The notes below the pieces were generated by a model. The model was not told where the DNA came from and made no database searches. It worked only from the letters and a program-made list of their open reading frames with translations. Below, one piece after another: positions 1 to 4,261 of a stretch of 10,718 nt of DNA (position 1 is the first letter of the stretch; each line of letters begins with the position of its first letter). Location: NCBI GenBank assembly GCA_016186855.1, contig JACPKT010000015.1, forward strand, positions 1 to 10,718, written 5' to 3'. The stretch comes from Candidatus Iainarchaeum sp. Its GTDB lineage: Archaea > Iainarchaeota > Iainarchaeia > Iainarchaeales > GW2011-AR10. A program made the position numbers and the translations under genes.

Positions 1-142
1 CGAAGAATTCTTCGTCTATTCCGTCACTTGCAGGAGTGCCAGAAGGCAAAGTACCATCCAAACCCAAAGCCGTGTCTTGAGGGACCTGTGTGCACCCAAA
101 AAGCAGAAAAAACAAGCCCAAAAATAAAACAAAATTTTTCAT
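1..142 (-). CDS. Putative secreted lipoprotein, N-terminal part (cut by window edge)
   Basis: Forty-seven codons are visible on the minus strand from ATG at 142 to the window edge. The protein begins MKNFVLFLGLFFLLFGC: a short basic start, a Leu/Phe core and a lipobox-like LFGC with Cys at residue 17. It then passes into a polar, Gly/Pro/Thr/Ser/Asp-rich stretch. This is the usual layout of a lipid-anchored protein with a disordered linker, which would sit outside the membrane. The same layout, with Cys also at residue 17, occurs in the lipoprotein at 8333-8896. No functional domain is inside the window, so the role cannot be named. The frame has no stop up to base 1. Confidence 0.7.
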   Translation of the reverse strand, partial: MKNFVLFLGLFFLLFGCTQVPQDTALGLDGTLPSGTPASDGIDEEFF

Positions 143-242
143 GCAAAGAAAAAATAACACCAAAAAAGCTTTAACTTTTTTCCCACAATCCAACAATCCA
201 AAAACCATAAAATTAAACAAAAAAAAATAAAAGCCGCACTAA

Positions 243-257
243 AAACGTTTAAATAAA
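243..257 (+). promoter_or_regulatory. Archaeal promoter (BRE + TATA) of the tRNA-Cys unit
   Basis: AAACG at 243-247 followed by TTTAAATAAA at 248-257 has the shape of an archaeal BRE plus TATA box. A nearly identical AAACG-A-TTAAATAAA lies 5' of the gene at 8946. Transcription would be expected to start near 279, giving about 125 bases of leader before the tRNA. No TATA-like sequence lies at the normal 25-30 bases upstream of the tRNA. Confidence 0.6.
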
Positions 258-298
258 GTTGCAGGTGATACCTCTATAGCTTAGCCAGCGAAGCCAGT

Positions 299-349
299 GC
301 CATTGAACGAAGTGAAATGGCGAAAATTTGACAACGGAATTTGCCGTTG
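299..349 (+). repeat. Palindromic two-hairpin element, copy A (diverged)
   Basis: Hairpin 1 pairs GCCATT (299-304) with AATGGC (316-321). A 10-base spacer GAAAATTTGA follows. Hairpin 2 pairs CAACGG (332-337) with CCGTTG (344-349) around the loop AATTTG. The order and composition match copies B (360-405) and C (3129-3175): a GCCAT/ATGGC stem, an AAAA-containing spacer, then a 6-bp stem closed by ATTTTG or AATTTG. A competing small hairpin TTGCC-GAA-GGCAA (347-359) links A to B. Confidence 0.5.
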
Positions 350-359
350 CCGAAGGCAA

Positions 360-405
360 GCGCCATCTTTAGATGGCGCAAAAGTGTCGCGTGATTTTGC
401 ACGCG
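360..405 (+). repeat. Palindromic two-hairpin element, copy B, abutting the tRNA
   Basis: Hairpin 1 is a perfect 9-bp stem, GCGCCATCT (360-368) with AGATGGCGC (371-379), with a 2-base loop. Spacer AAAAGTGT (380-387) follows. Hairpin 2 pairs CGCGTG (388-393) with CACGCG (400-405) around ATTTTG. Copy C at 3129-3175 has an identical spacer and hairpin-2 loop but different stem bases that still pair. The element ends two bases before the first base of the mature tRNA. Confidence 0.65.
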
Positions 406-406
406 T

Positions 407-618
407 GCTGGGGTGGCAGAGTGGTCATGCACCCGCCTGCAGATCCAGTTGCGTCTGGATGACCCGCATACGTCGTCCCGATTTCATCGGGACATAAATA
501 TAATTCCTGTAAATAAAATGGCAATATTACCGCCACATCCTCAGATAGAGCACGTACGCGGCACAACCGGACGCAAGCGGACAGCGGGAGATCGCGAGTT
601 CAAATCTCGCCCCCAGCT
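407..618 (+). tRNA. tRNA-Cys (GCA) interrupted by a 140-base intron
   Basis: Acceptor arms GCTGGGG (407-413) and CCCCAGC (611-617) pair over all 7 bp. T-stem GCGAG/CTCGC (594-598, 606-610) encloses TTCAAAT. Anticodon stem CCCGC (432-436) pairs with GCGGG (584-588). After removal of 443-582 the anticodon loop reads CTGCAGA, so the anticodon is GCA (439-441). The discriminator base is T618; U73 together with GCA is the known identity set for cysteine tRNA. The variable loop AGATC has 5 bases. The D-stem has only three clear pairs (416-418 with 428-430). CCA is not encoded. The gene delivers cysteine to UGU/UGC codons. Confidence 0.93.
443..582 (+). other. tRNA-Cys intron at position 37/38 with bulge-helix-bulge features
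   Basis: The intron lies after position 37 (G442) and before position 38 (A583), the commonest archaeal site. The central BHB helix is CTGC (437-440) with GCGG (577-580), one G-U pair, and the 3' bulge ACA (581-583) is regular. The intron stem is long: TTGCGTCTGG (449-458) pairs with CCGGACGCAA (567-576), one G-U pair. In this fold the 5' bulge is 8 bases (441-448) instead of the standard 3. Inside is a perfect 8-bp hairpin, GTCCCGAT (475-482) with ATCGGGAC (486-493). I see no convincing box C/D or H/ACA guide motif. Confidence 0.8.
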
Positions 619-621
619 TAA

Positions 622-652
622 GGGCATTAGTGCCTCAACCAGCTAATTTTTT
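622..652 (+). terminator. Probable terminator after tRNA-Cys
   Basis: A small hairpin GGGCA (622-626) with TGCCT (631-635), loop TTAG, is followed by an AT stretch with TTTTTT at 647-652. Archaeal termination mainly needs the T-run. The rest of 653-778 is AT-rich and holds no gene I can support. Confidence 0.45.
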
Positions 653-778
653 ACAGTTTAATTTCCGGTTTTGCGTTTTTTGCAGCTTTGAAGCACAACA
701 GCCGCAAGTTCTGGAATAAAACCAGTCCAAAAATCACATGGTTAGTGCATTAGTGTAAAGCTGGGCTCAGTTCTTTTT

Positions 779-1452
779 TTATTTCAACAAATCATTTACA
801 GCAGCTGAAAGCTGTTGGGAAACAAAAATTTCTATAAATGCGGCAAGTAAAAAAATCGGGAGAATAACAATTACAAATGTTTTTAGCAGTTCTGAAAAGA
901 ATTGCATTCTGGTTTTTTCGGGGGCAATTTTTTTATTGAAAAAAAATTTTAGTCCAATCAAAGTACCGAAAATACTGCTTATGATCAGTGCGGGTATTTC
1001 AAGAATGGCATGTGGTAAAAGTGCCAACAGGAAAATAAAAATATTTAAAGCGCTATACCCTGCAATTTTGAAAAAATAATCTGATCCAACTCCAAGGATT
1101 AGGCCATTATAAAAAATAATTAAAGCAGGCAAAATGAATGTCAACCCTGTAACGATTTCAAAAATGCCAGTATATGAATTATTTAAAAAAAGCAGAAAAA
1201 AATCTAAAATGATGTTACCACTGTCAAGATTTTCAAATTTTTTGGTACCATGGCTAAATAATCACCAGTTATTTCTTGAGGCAACAAGAAACCGCTAAAT
1301 AATCCAAGAAAATAAAAAAAAGTCATTGCAATAGTTATTGATTTATTGTTGTTTAAAATTCCCAAAGTATAATTTACATATCTTTCCAGAATATCCTTTA
1401 GCCAACTGTAATTTTGGTTTTTATCAACAAAATTCTTATGCTTTGACGCCAT
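779..1452 (-). pseudogene. SpoIIM-family (DUF95) integral membrane protein, frameshifted
   Basis: Two adjacent minus frames make one protein. The upstream part from ATG 1452 begins MASKHKNF and has a first membrane segment (FFYFLGLFSGFLLP). It breaks near 1235 in the six-base run AAAAAA (CCA-AAA-AAT). One extra A restores FENLDSGNIILDFFLLFL, which runs into LTFILPALIIFYNGLILG and then LLPHAILEIPALIIS, the PH-x3-E-P-A signature of SpoIIM. Repaired length is about 224 residues with roughly five to six membrane helices. GGAGG at 1462-1466 supports the start at 1452; an in-frame ATG at 1542 would overlap the upstream gene by 68 bases. SpoIIM relatives are widespread in archaea and their role there is unclear. 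The break could be an assembly indel or a true mutation. Confidence 0.8.
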
Positions 1453-1474
1453 CAACTCAACCCTCCGACTATTT

Positions 1475-2137
1475 TCAGCTATTTTCTGCTGCAATGCTTT
1501 CAATTCTTGCAGCGCCGTCCCCTTTAAAACCCAAGCAGTCATAGTTTAGCAGCAAAGCACGGAGAGCCGCCATGTCATAAGGCTCTTTTGACAGCACAAG
1601 TTTTAGCATGAGCTTGCTTGCAAGAGACCTTGAAGCCTTAATAGCCTCTGCTGCTGAAGAATTTTTTATGATTTTTAGAGGAATAAGGTTTGACACTTCA
1701 AACACTGGTATGGCAGCAGGGTCCCTTAAGGGGGTTGCCTCAAACTTTTCAACTGTTGGAAACCAAAAATCCTTTGAATAGCCAACAAATACCTGACAGC
1801 CGTTTTCAACAGCCGCGCTTCCAAGACCAACAAGGCACTTGCACGAGCGTGCAAAAGTAATGGAACCCCTCAGCAGATGCGATTCATCTTCGTCCAAAAT
1901 GACCTCATCGTTGTGCCCACAAATCTCTGACTCGCTACCGTGGCCGTTGAAAAACACAAAGTCTGGGGAAATTTTTTCAAGCTTGGCAGTTACTTCCCCT
2001 TTATTTGCTTTATGACCGTCAGCAGTAAATACTTTTACCCCCCTTTCTTTTGCCTTTTCAAGTATTTCTTTGGACCATTCGTAAAGGTACTCCGTTGCCT
2101 TATCGTGCCTTGGCATTGTTACAAACAGTTTGTTCAT
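1475..2137 (-). CDS. Caspase/CHAT-like cysteine protease (clan CD type)
   Basis: The product has 220 residues. The visible signature is a hydrophobic strand leading into FFNGHGS (His66) and, 33 residues on, a strand leading into ITFARSCKC (Cys99), followed by GLGSAAVENGCQVFVGY. This His-then-Cys order, NGHG then A-x-SC, is that of CHAT, caspase-like and gingipain-type clan CD peptidases, so His66 and Cys99 are the inferred catalytic dyad. The N-terminal 60 residues fit a Rossmann-like half. No signal peptide or membrane segment is seen, so it should act in the cytoplasm. Its ATG overlaps the stop of the 2134-2343 gene by 4 bases (ATGA), implying translational coupling. Protease class is fairly secure by motif; substrate and exact family are not known. 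Confidence 0.72.
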   Translation of the reverse strand: MNKLFVTMPRHDKATEYLYEWSKEILEKAKERGVKVFTADGHKANKGEVTAKLEKISPDFVFFNGHGSESEICGHNDEVILDEDESHLLRGSITFARSCKCLVGLGSAAVENGCQVFVGYSKDFWFPTVEKFEATPLRDPAAIPVFEVSNLIPLKIIKNSSAAEAIKASRSLASKLMLKLVLSKEPYDMAALRALLLNYDCLGFKGDGAARIESIAAENS

Positions 2138-2343
2138 TCAATCATCTTTGCAATGTGAGGCATCTTTCGCAAAAAATTTAGCTCCATCTCCTCTGCAGCC
2201 TTGCCCACTTTGCTTCCCTTTTCAACTTCTTGAATAAGTTGGTCGCGGGTAAAAGAGCCATAATCACCAATAGAAAAACTCACGTCTGGCGGAATAGTGC
2301 GAAGCCTTGTAACAACCAGTTTTTTCAAATACTCTTCATCCAT
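2134..2343 (-). CDS. Conserved-looking small protein of the protease operon
   Basis: The product has 69 residues from ATG 2343 (MDEEYLKKLVVTRLRTIPP). A helical start is followed by a short strand DVSFSIGDYGSF and a helical end rich in charged residues (LIQEVEKGSKVGKAAEEMEL). GGTGAT just upstream and the matching start MDEDYLRKLVVARL in the decayed copy at 3949-4067 support this ATG over an in-frame GTG a few codons earlier. It begins one base after the upstream stop and ends in a 4-base overlap with the protease gene. The existence of a second, decayed copy shows it is a real protein family. I do not recognise a named domain; a regulator or adaptor of the protease is only inference from gene order. 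Confidence 0.75.
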   Translation of the reverse strand: MDEEYLKKLVVTRLRTIPPDVSFSIGDYGSFTRDQLIQEVEKGSKVGKAAEEMELNFLRKMPHIAKMIE

Positions 2344-2344
2344 T

Positions 2345-2563
2345 TCAATCACCAAGCAAGTTAAGGCTATCTATGTGCCTCAGTATCTCATCGCCCTTTT
2401 TGGTTTGGCCTTTTATCTCAATGTGGGCGGCAGACCAAGTAAACGGCTCGTCACCTATCACAGCCACTATTTCGTCCCTCATGTTAAGAGGTACTGCTGC
2501 ATAAGCTCTTAAAAACTTGGAACGCAAAACCTCAATATTTTTTTCTTTGACCATCTCAATCAT
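2345..2563 (-). CDS. Small protein, first gene of the protease operon
   Basis: The frame opens at ATG 2581, but the TATA-like TTTAAATAA at 2598-2590 would place transcription start near 2568, so ATG 2563 (MIEMVKEKN, 72 residues) is preferred. The protein is soluble and mixed alpha/beta: a Lys/Arg-rich helix (VLRSKFLRAYAAVP), then MRDEIVAVIGDEPFTWSAA and HIEIKGQTKKGDEILRHI. The D-E-P-F-T-W turn followed by a strand and a Lys-rich helix suggests a compact fold of 60-70 residues. It is separated from the next gene by one base. Function unknown; the operon places it with a caspase-like protease. The reading is firm, the start less so. Confidence 0.7.
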   Translation of the reverse strand: MIEMVKEKNIEVLRSKFLRAYAAVPLNMRDEIVAVIGDEPFTWSAAHIEIKGQTKKGDEILRHIDSLNLLGD

Positions 2564-2589
2564 CCCTAAAAAAGGGTTCATTAAAACTT

Positions 2590-2598
2590 ATTTAAAAT
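2590..2598 (-). promoter_or_regulatory. TATA-like box of the protease operon
   Basis: Read on the minus strand the sequence is TTTAAATAA. It lies about 27-31 bases upstream of ATG 2563, the spacing expected for a leaderless or near-leaderless archaeal transcript. No T-rich terminator is visible between the four genes downstream. Confidence 0.45.
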
Positions 2599-2708
2599 TG
2601 GTCTTTCCACTAAAAGCATATAGTAGAAAGCATTTATAGAATAAAAACCTTCTCGCCAAAAAAAGGGGTTTTGAGGTAGTTTTTGACTTCCGCTGCAACG
2701 AGCCGGTT

Positions 2709-2752
2709 TTTTATAATCAGGATTATAAAATTTTATAATCTAGATTATAAAC
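2709..2752. promoter_or_regulatory. Twin 22-base palindromes, likely tandem operator
   Basis: Site 1 is TTTTATAATC (2709-2718), AG, GATTATAAAA (2721-2730): a perfect 10-bp inverted repeat. Site 2 follows with no gap: TTTTATAATC (2731-2740), TA, GATTATAAAC (2743-2752), perfect over 9 bp. The centre-to-centre distance is 22 bases, about two helical turns, so two dimers would sit on the same DNA face. The sites lie in the 325-base gap between two divergent units, the protease operon (minus) and the toxin-antitoxin pair (plus). The rest of 2599-2838 is AT-rich with no gene I can support. Confidence 0.6.
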
Positions 2753-2838
2753 GGAAAAACCAATGGTTTGGGTTGTTTAAATTTTTCAAAAATCCGCCAA
2801 ACTTGAACTGCAGCGCCCGTATCCCGCCCCCAGCTTTT

Positions 2839-2864
2839 GATATCTCAAGATATCTTTAAATATC
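2839..2864 (+). promoter_or_regulatory. Promoter region of the toxin-antitoxin-like pair
   Basis: GATATC (2839-2844), TCAA, GATATC (2849-2854) form a small inverted repeat directly followed by the TATA-like TTTAAATATC (2855-2864). Initiation would be expected near 2885, just before the TTG codons at 2890 and 2893. The repeat touching the TATA box could be an autoregulatory operator (inference). Confidence 0.45.
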
Positions 2865-2889
2865 TGTTTCTTCATAATTTTATTGTGGT

Positions 2890-3109
2890 TTGTTGCTTAA
2901 AGGAAAATATGAAATCATAATAAAGCGGCACGCGTTTATTCAAGCAATGAAGCGTGGAATAAGCCCAGATATTATTGAAGACACAATAAACCAAGGCAAA
3001 ATGAAACACTTTGGAAAAAAAGTTTCGAAAAATGACAGTGATTTGCGTTGATGAAATCATTGGACATGTCATAAAAATTGTGACAATCGTGAGGAAGGTG
3101 AAAAAATGA
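2890..3109 (+). pseudogene. DUF4258-like (RelE-like) toxin gene, frameshifted
   Basis: From TTG 2890 or 2893 the frame reads KYEIIIKRHAFIQAMKRGIS, then PDIIEDTINQGKMKHFGKK, and stops at 3049-3051. The next frame carries RKMTVICVDEIIGHVIKIVT followed by IVRKVKK and ends at 3109. Removing one A from the seven-A run in GGAAAAAAAG (near 3014-3021) joins them into about 70 residues. The strand-His-helix start (IIIKRHA), the RGI-S-P-x-x-I turn, FGKK and the late ICVDEI and IKIVTIVRK strands are the pattern of DUF4258 proteins, small RelE-like putative RNases often encoded just before a YgiT-type zinc-ribbon protein, as here. A toxin role is inferred from family and neighbour. Indel error is possible. 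Confidence 0.6.
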
Positions 3110-3190
3110 ATGTGAGCGGAGAGAACAAGCGCCATACAAAGTATGGCGCAAAAGTGTCAACTGATTTTGCAGTTGAGGTGAAAAAATGAA
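3096..3190 (+). repeat. 15-base direct repeats flanking inserted element C
   Basis: AGGTGAAAAAATGAA occurs at 3096-3110 and again, identical, at 3176-3190, exactly 80 bases apart. The first copy holds the toxin stop, the second the ribosome site and ATG of the antitoxin. Deleting one period restores a normal ATGA overlap of toxin stop and antitoxin start. The inserted stretch also leaves an open frame of 27 codons (3106-3189, begins MNVSGENKRH) whose start and stop overlap its neighbours by the same ATGA, so coupling could survive. Whether that peptide is made is unknown. Confidence 0.65.
3129..3175 (+). repeat. Palindromic two-hairpin element, copy C
   Basis: Hairpin 1 pairs GCGCCATAC (3129-3137) with GTATGGCGC (3141-3149), a perfect 9-bp stem with loop AAA. 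The 8-base spacer AAAAGTGT (3150-3157) is identical to copy B. Hairpin 2 pairs CAACTG (3158-3163) with CAGTTG (3170-3175) around ATTTTG. Compared with copy B, all differing stem bases change in pairs. Confidence 0.65.
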
Positions 3191-3482
3191 ATGCACTAAA
3201 TGCAGCTCAAAAATGGAAGAAAAAAAAGATGAAACGCCAGAAGGGGTTAGCTATACCTATTTTGCCTGCACAAATTGTGGAGAAGAAATAGTTGACATGA
3301 AACAATTGCACTCAGTGGCACAAAAATACAGGGAACTAAAAAAATATGTTGCAACTGTTTCAAAATGGGGAGAAAGCATAGCGATAAGAATACCGAAAGA
3401 ATTAGCAGAAGAATACGGGTTAAAACCAAACAAACGAGTTAATTTGATTCCTGAAAAAGAGGCAATTAAAATAACCGCATAA
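3186..3482 (+). CDS. Zinc-ribbon + SpoVT/AbrB domain protein, likely antitoxin/repressor
   Basis: The product has 98 residues. The N-terminus has a four-cysteine zinc ribbon, CTKC (Cys3, Cys6) and CTNC (Cys28, Cys31), of the YgiT/MqsA style. A helical linker follows (residues 38-53). Residues 54-98 form a swapped-hairpin AbrB/MazE domain: ATVSKWGESIAIRIPKELAE, then a GLKPN turn and a final strand. AbrB dimers bind palindromic DNA, so this protein is a good candidate to bind the nearby palindromes and to neutralise the DUF4258-like partner encoded upstream. AGGTG sits 5 bases before ATG 3186. Family assignments rest on motifs; the antitoxin role is inferred from order and domains. Confidence 0.82.
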   Translation: MKCTKCSSKMEEKKDETPEGVSYTYFACTNCGEEIVDMKQLHSVAQKYRELKKYVATVSKWGESIAIRIPKELAEEYGLKPNKRVNLIPEKEAIKITA

Positions 3483-3488
3483 ATTCAA

Positions 3489-3496
3489 TTTAAATT
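3489..3496 (+). promoter_or_regulatory. TATA box of the SpeD-like gene
   Basis: TTTAAATT lies 26 bases (centre) before ATG 3519, the distance expected for transcription starting at the start codon itself. The gene therefore seems to have its own leaderless promoter and to be independent of the antitoxin gene, which ends at 3482. Confidence 0.5.
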
Positions 3497-3518
3497 ATTT
3501 TGTCAAAAATATACATTT

Positions 3519-3926
3519 ATGTGGAAGGATTTGGCACCAAACCTGACAAGGCAAAGGCTAATTATTGAAGGCACAACTGAAAAAATAGTTGAACCCGCCC
3601 AGATCAAGGACTATTTGAAAAAGCTTTCACATCTCATTGGAATGAAAGCAAAAGGTGAAGTTCTAACATATTCAGCAGAAGAGCCACCAAAAGACGGGAA
3701 ATGGAGTTCACTAAACATGGGCTATGCCGGCTGGCTTTATTGGATTTCTTCAGGCGTACATTTCCACTCTTATCCGACTAACCCACCAATTTTTAGCGTT
3801 GACGCTTATACATGCAAGCCATTTTCAGTTGAAAAAGCTGTCCAGTTCACAAAAAAATATTTCAACACAAAGGAAATCGTTTGGAAAGATTTATCATCAA
3901 GAGGCAAGCTTTCATTCAGCCAATGA
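3519..3926 (+). CDS. Pyruvoyl-dependent decarboxylase of the SpeD (AdoMetDC) family
   Basis: The product has 135 residues, close to the usual prokaryotic SpeD length. The region WISSGVHFHSYP followed by FSVDAYTCKPF aligns with the SpeD active site (SESH...IHTWPE...VDVFTC). Ser78 would be the self-cleaving residue that becomes pyruvoyl, His83 the processing His and Cys99 the catalytic acid. The residue after Ser78 is Gly, where classical SpeD has His. SpeD makes decarboxylated AdoMet for spermidine synthesis; some SpeD homologues in bacteria and archaea have instead been shown to decarboxylate arginine or ornithine, and the changed active-site loop and N-terminus (KDLAPNLTRQRL) make such a change of substrate possible here. 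No spermidine synthase gene is in the window. Confidence 0.75.
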   Translation: MWKDLAPNLTRQRLIIEGTTEKIVEPAQIKDYLKKLSHLIGMKAKGEVLTYSAEEPPKDGKWSSLNMGYAGWLYWISSGVHFHSYPTNPPIFSVDAYTCKPFSVEKAVQFTKKYFNTKEIVWKDLSSRGKLSFSQ

Positions 3927-3948
3927 AGCACAACACCACTCTAAAATT

Positions 3949-4067
3949 TACTTCTTGGATTAGCTGGTCTCTTGTAAAGTACCAAAACCTGAAATCCAAA
4001 GACTCAGTTCCGGCGGAATTGCATTAAGTCTTGCAACCACAAGCTTTCTCAAATAATCTTCATCCAT
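3949..4067 (-). pseudogene. Decayed paralogue of the 69-residue protease-operon protein
   Basis: From ATG 4067 on the minus strand the reading is MDEDYLRKLVVARLNAIPP, then ELSLWISGFGTLQETS and a stop at 3960-3962. Against the intact gene at 2134-2343 (MDEEYLKKLVVTRLRTIPP...SIGDYGSFTRDQLIQEV) it is clearly the same family. After FGT the frame slips by one; the other frame then reads TRDQLIQEV down to 3949, identical to the intact copy, after which similarity ends abruptly. It thus lacks one base and the last 30 or so residues. No partner genes of the operon accompany it. It may be the scar of a second copy of the cassette. Confidence 0.75.
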
Positions 4068-4143
4068 TCAAAACACCAAACAATTAACGATTTTTAATTA
4101 TAAATTCATATCATTGGACCTTTGGAAAAACGTTCAAGTAACC

Positions 4144-4166
4144 ATAATTACTTTTAAAGTAATTAT
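4144..4166. promoter_or_regulatory. Perfect 11-bp inverted repeat
   Basis: ATAATTACTTT (4144-4154) and AAAGTAATTAT (4156-4166) are exact reverse complements around one base. The site lies between the decayed gene and the ATPase promoter. It could be an operator; the AT-richness makes a chance origin less unlikely than for a mixed sequence. No other gene is seen in 4068-4261. Confidence 0.4.
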
Positions 4167-4201
4167 AAGAGACCAGAGATTTTCAATAGCTATTTTGCAT
4201 C

Positions 4202-4239
4202 AAAACATTTATATATAAATTGTATACCATAGTATACAA
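4202..4239 (+). promoter_or_regulatory. ATPase promoter with overlapping palindromic operator
   Basis: A-rich AAAACA (4202-4207) precedes the TATA box TTTATATATAAA (4208-4219). Directly after it TTGTATAC (4220-4227), CATA, GTATACAA (4232-4239) form a perfect 8-bp inverted repeat that covers the expected transcription start near 4238. A protein bound there would block initiation, so this is a likely repressor site. Confidence 0.55.
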
Positions 4240-4261
4240 ATAACATAATAATTTGATTACT

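Noticed and set aside
443..582. Box C/D or H/ACA guide RNA within the tRNA intron
   Set aside because: GGATGA near 457 is only a partial box C and no CTGA box D is suitably placed; no proper H/ACA hairpin with internal loop followed by ACA.
297..646. Open frames of 66 and 77 codons over the tRNA-Cys leader, exons and intron
   Set aside because: They overlap a structurally convincing tRNA and palindromic elements on the same strand; the coding appearance comes from GC-richer structured RNA.
299..3175. CRISPR array
   Set aside because: The repeats are palindromes with changing stems, not identical direct repeats with regular unique spacers, and no cas genes are present.
2872..3196. Minus-strand open frames over the toxin-antitoxin junction
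   Set aside because: Antisense to a recognisable DUF4258-like/AbrB pair and to palindromic element C.
3964..4176. CTGGTCTCTT (3964-3973) and AAGAGACCAG (4167-4176) as terminal inverted repeats of a mobile element
   Set aside because: Ten bases without target duplication or transposase; the left copy lies inside codons inherited from the small-protein family (TRDQ).
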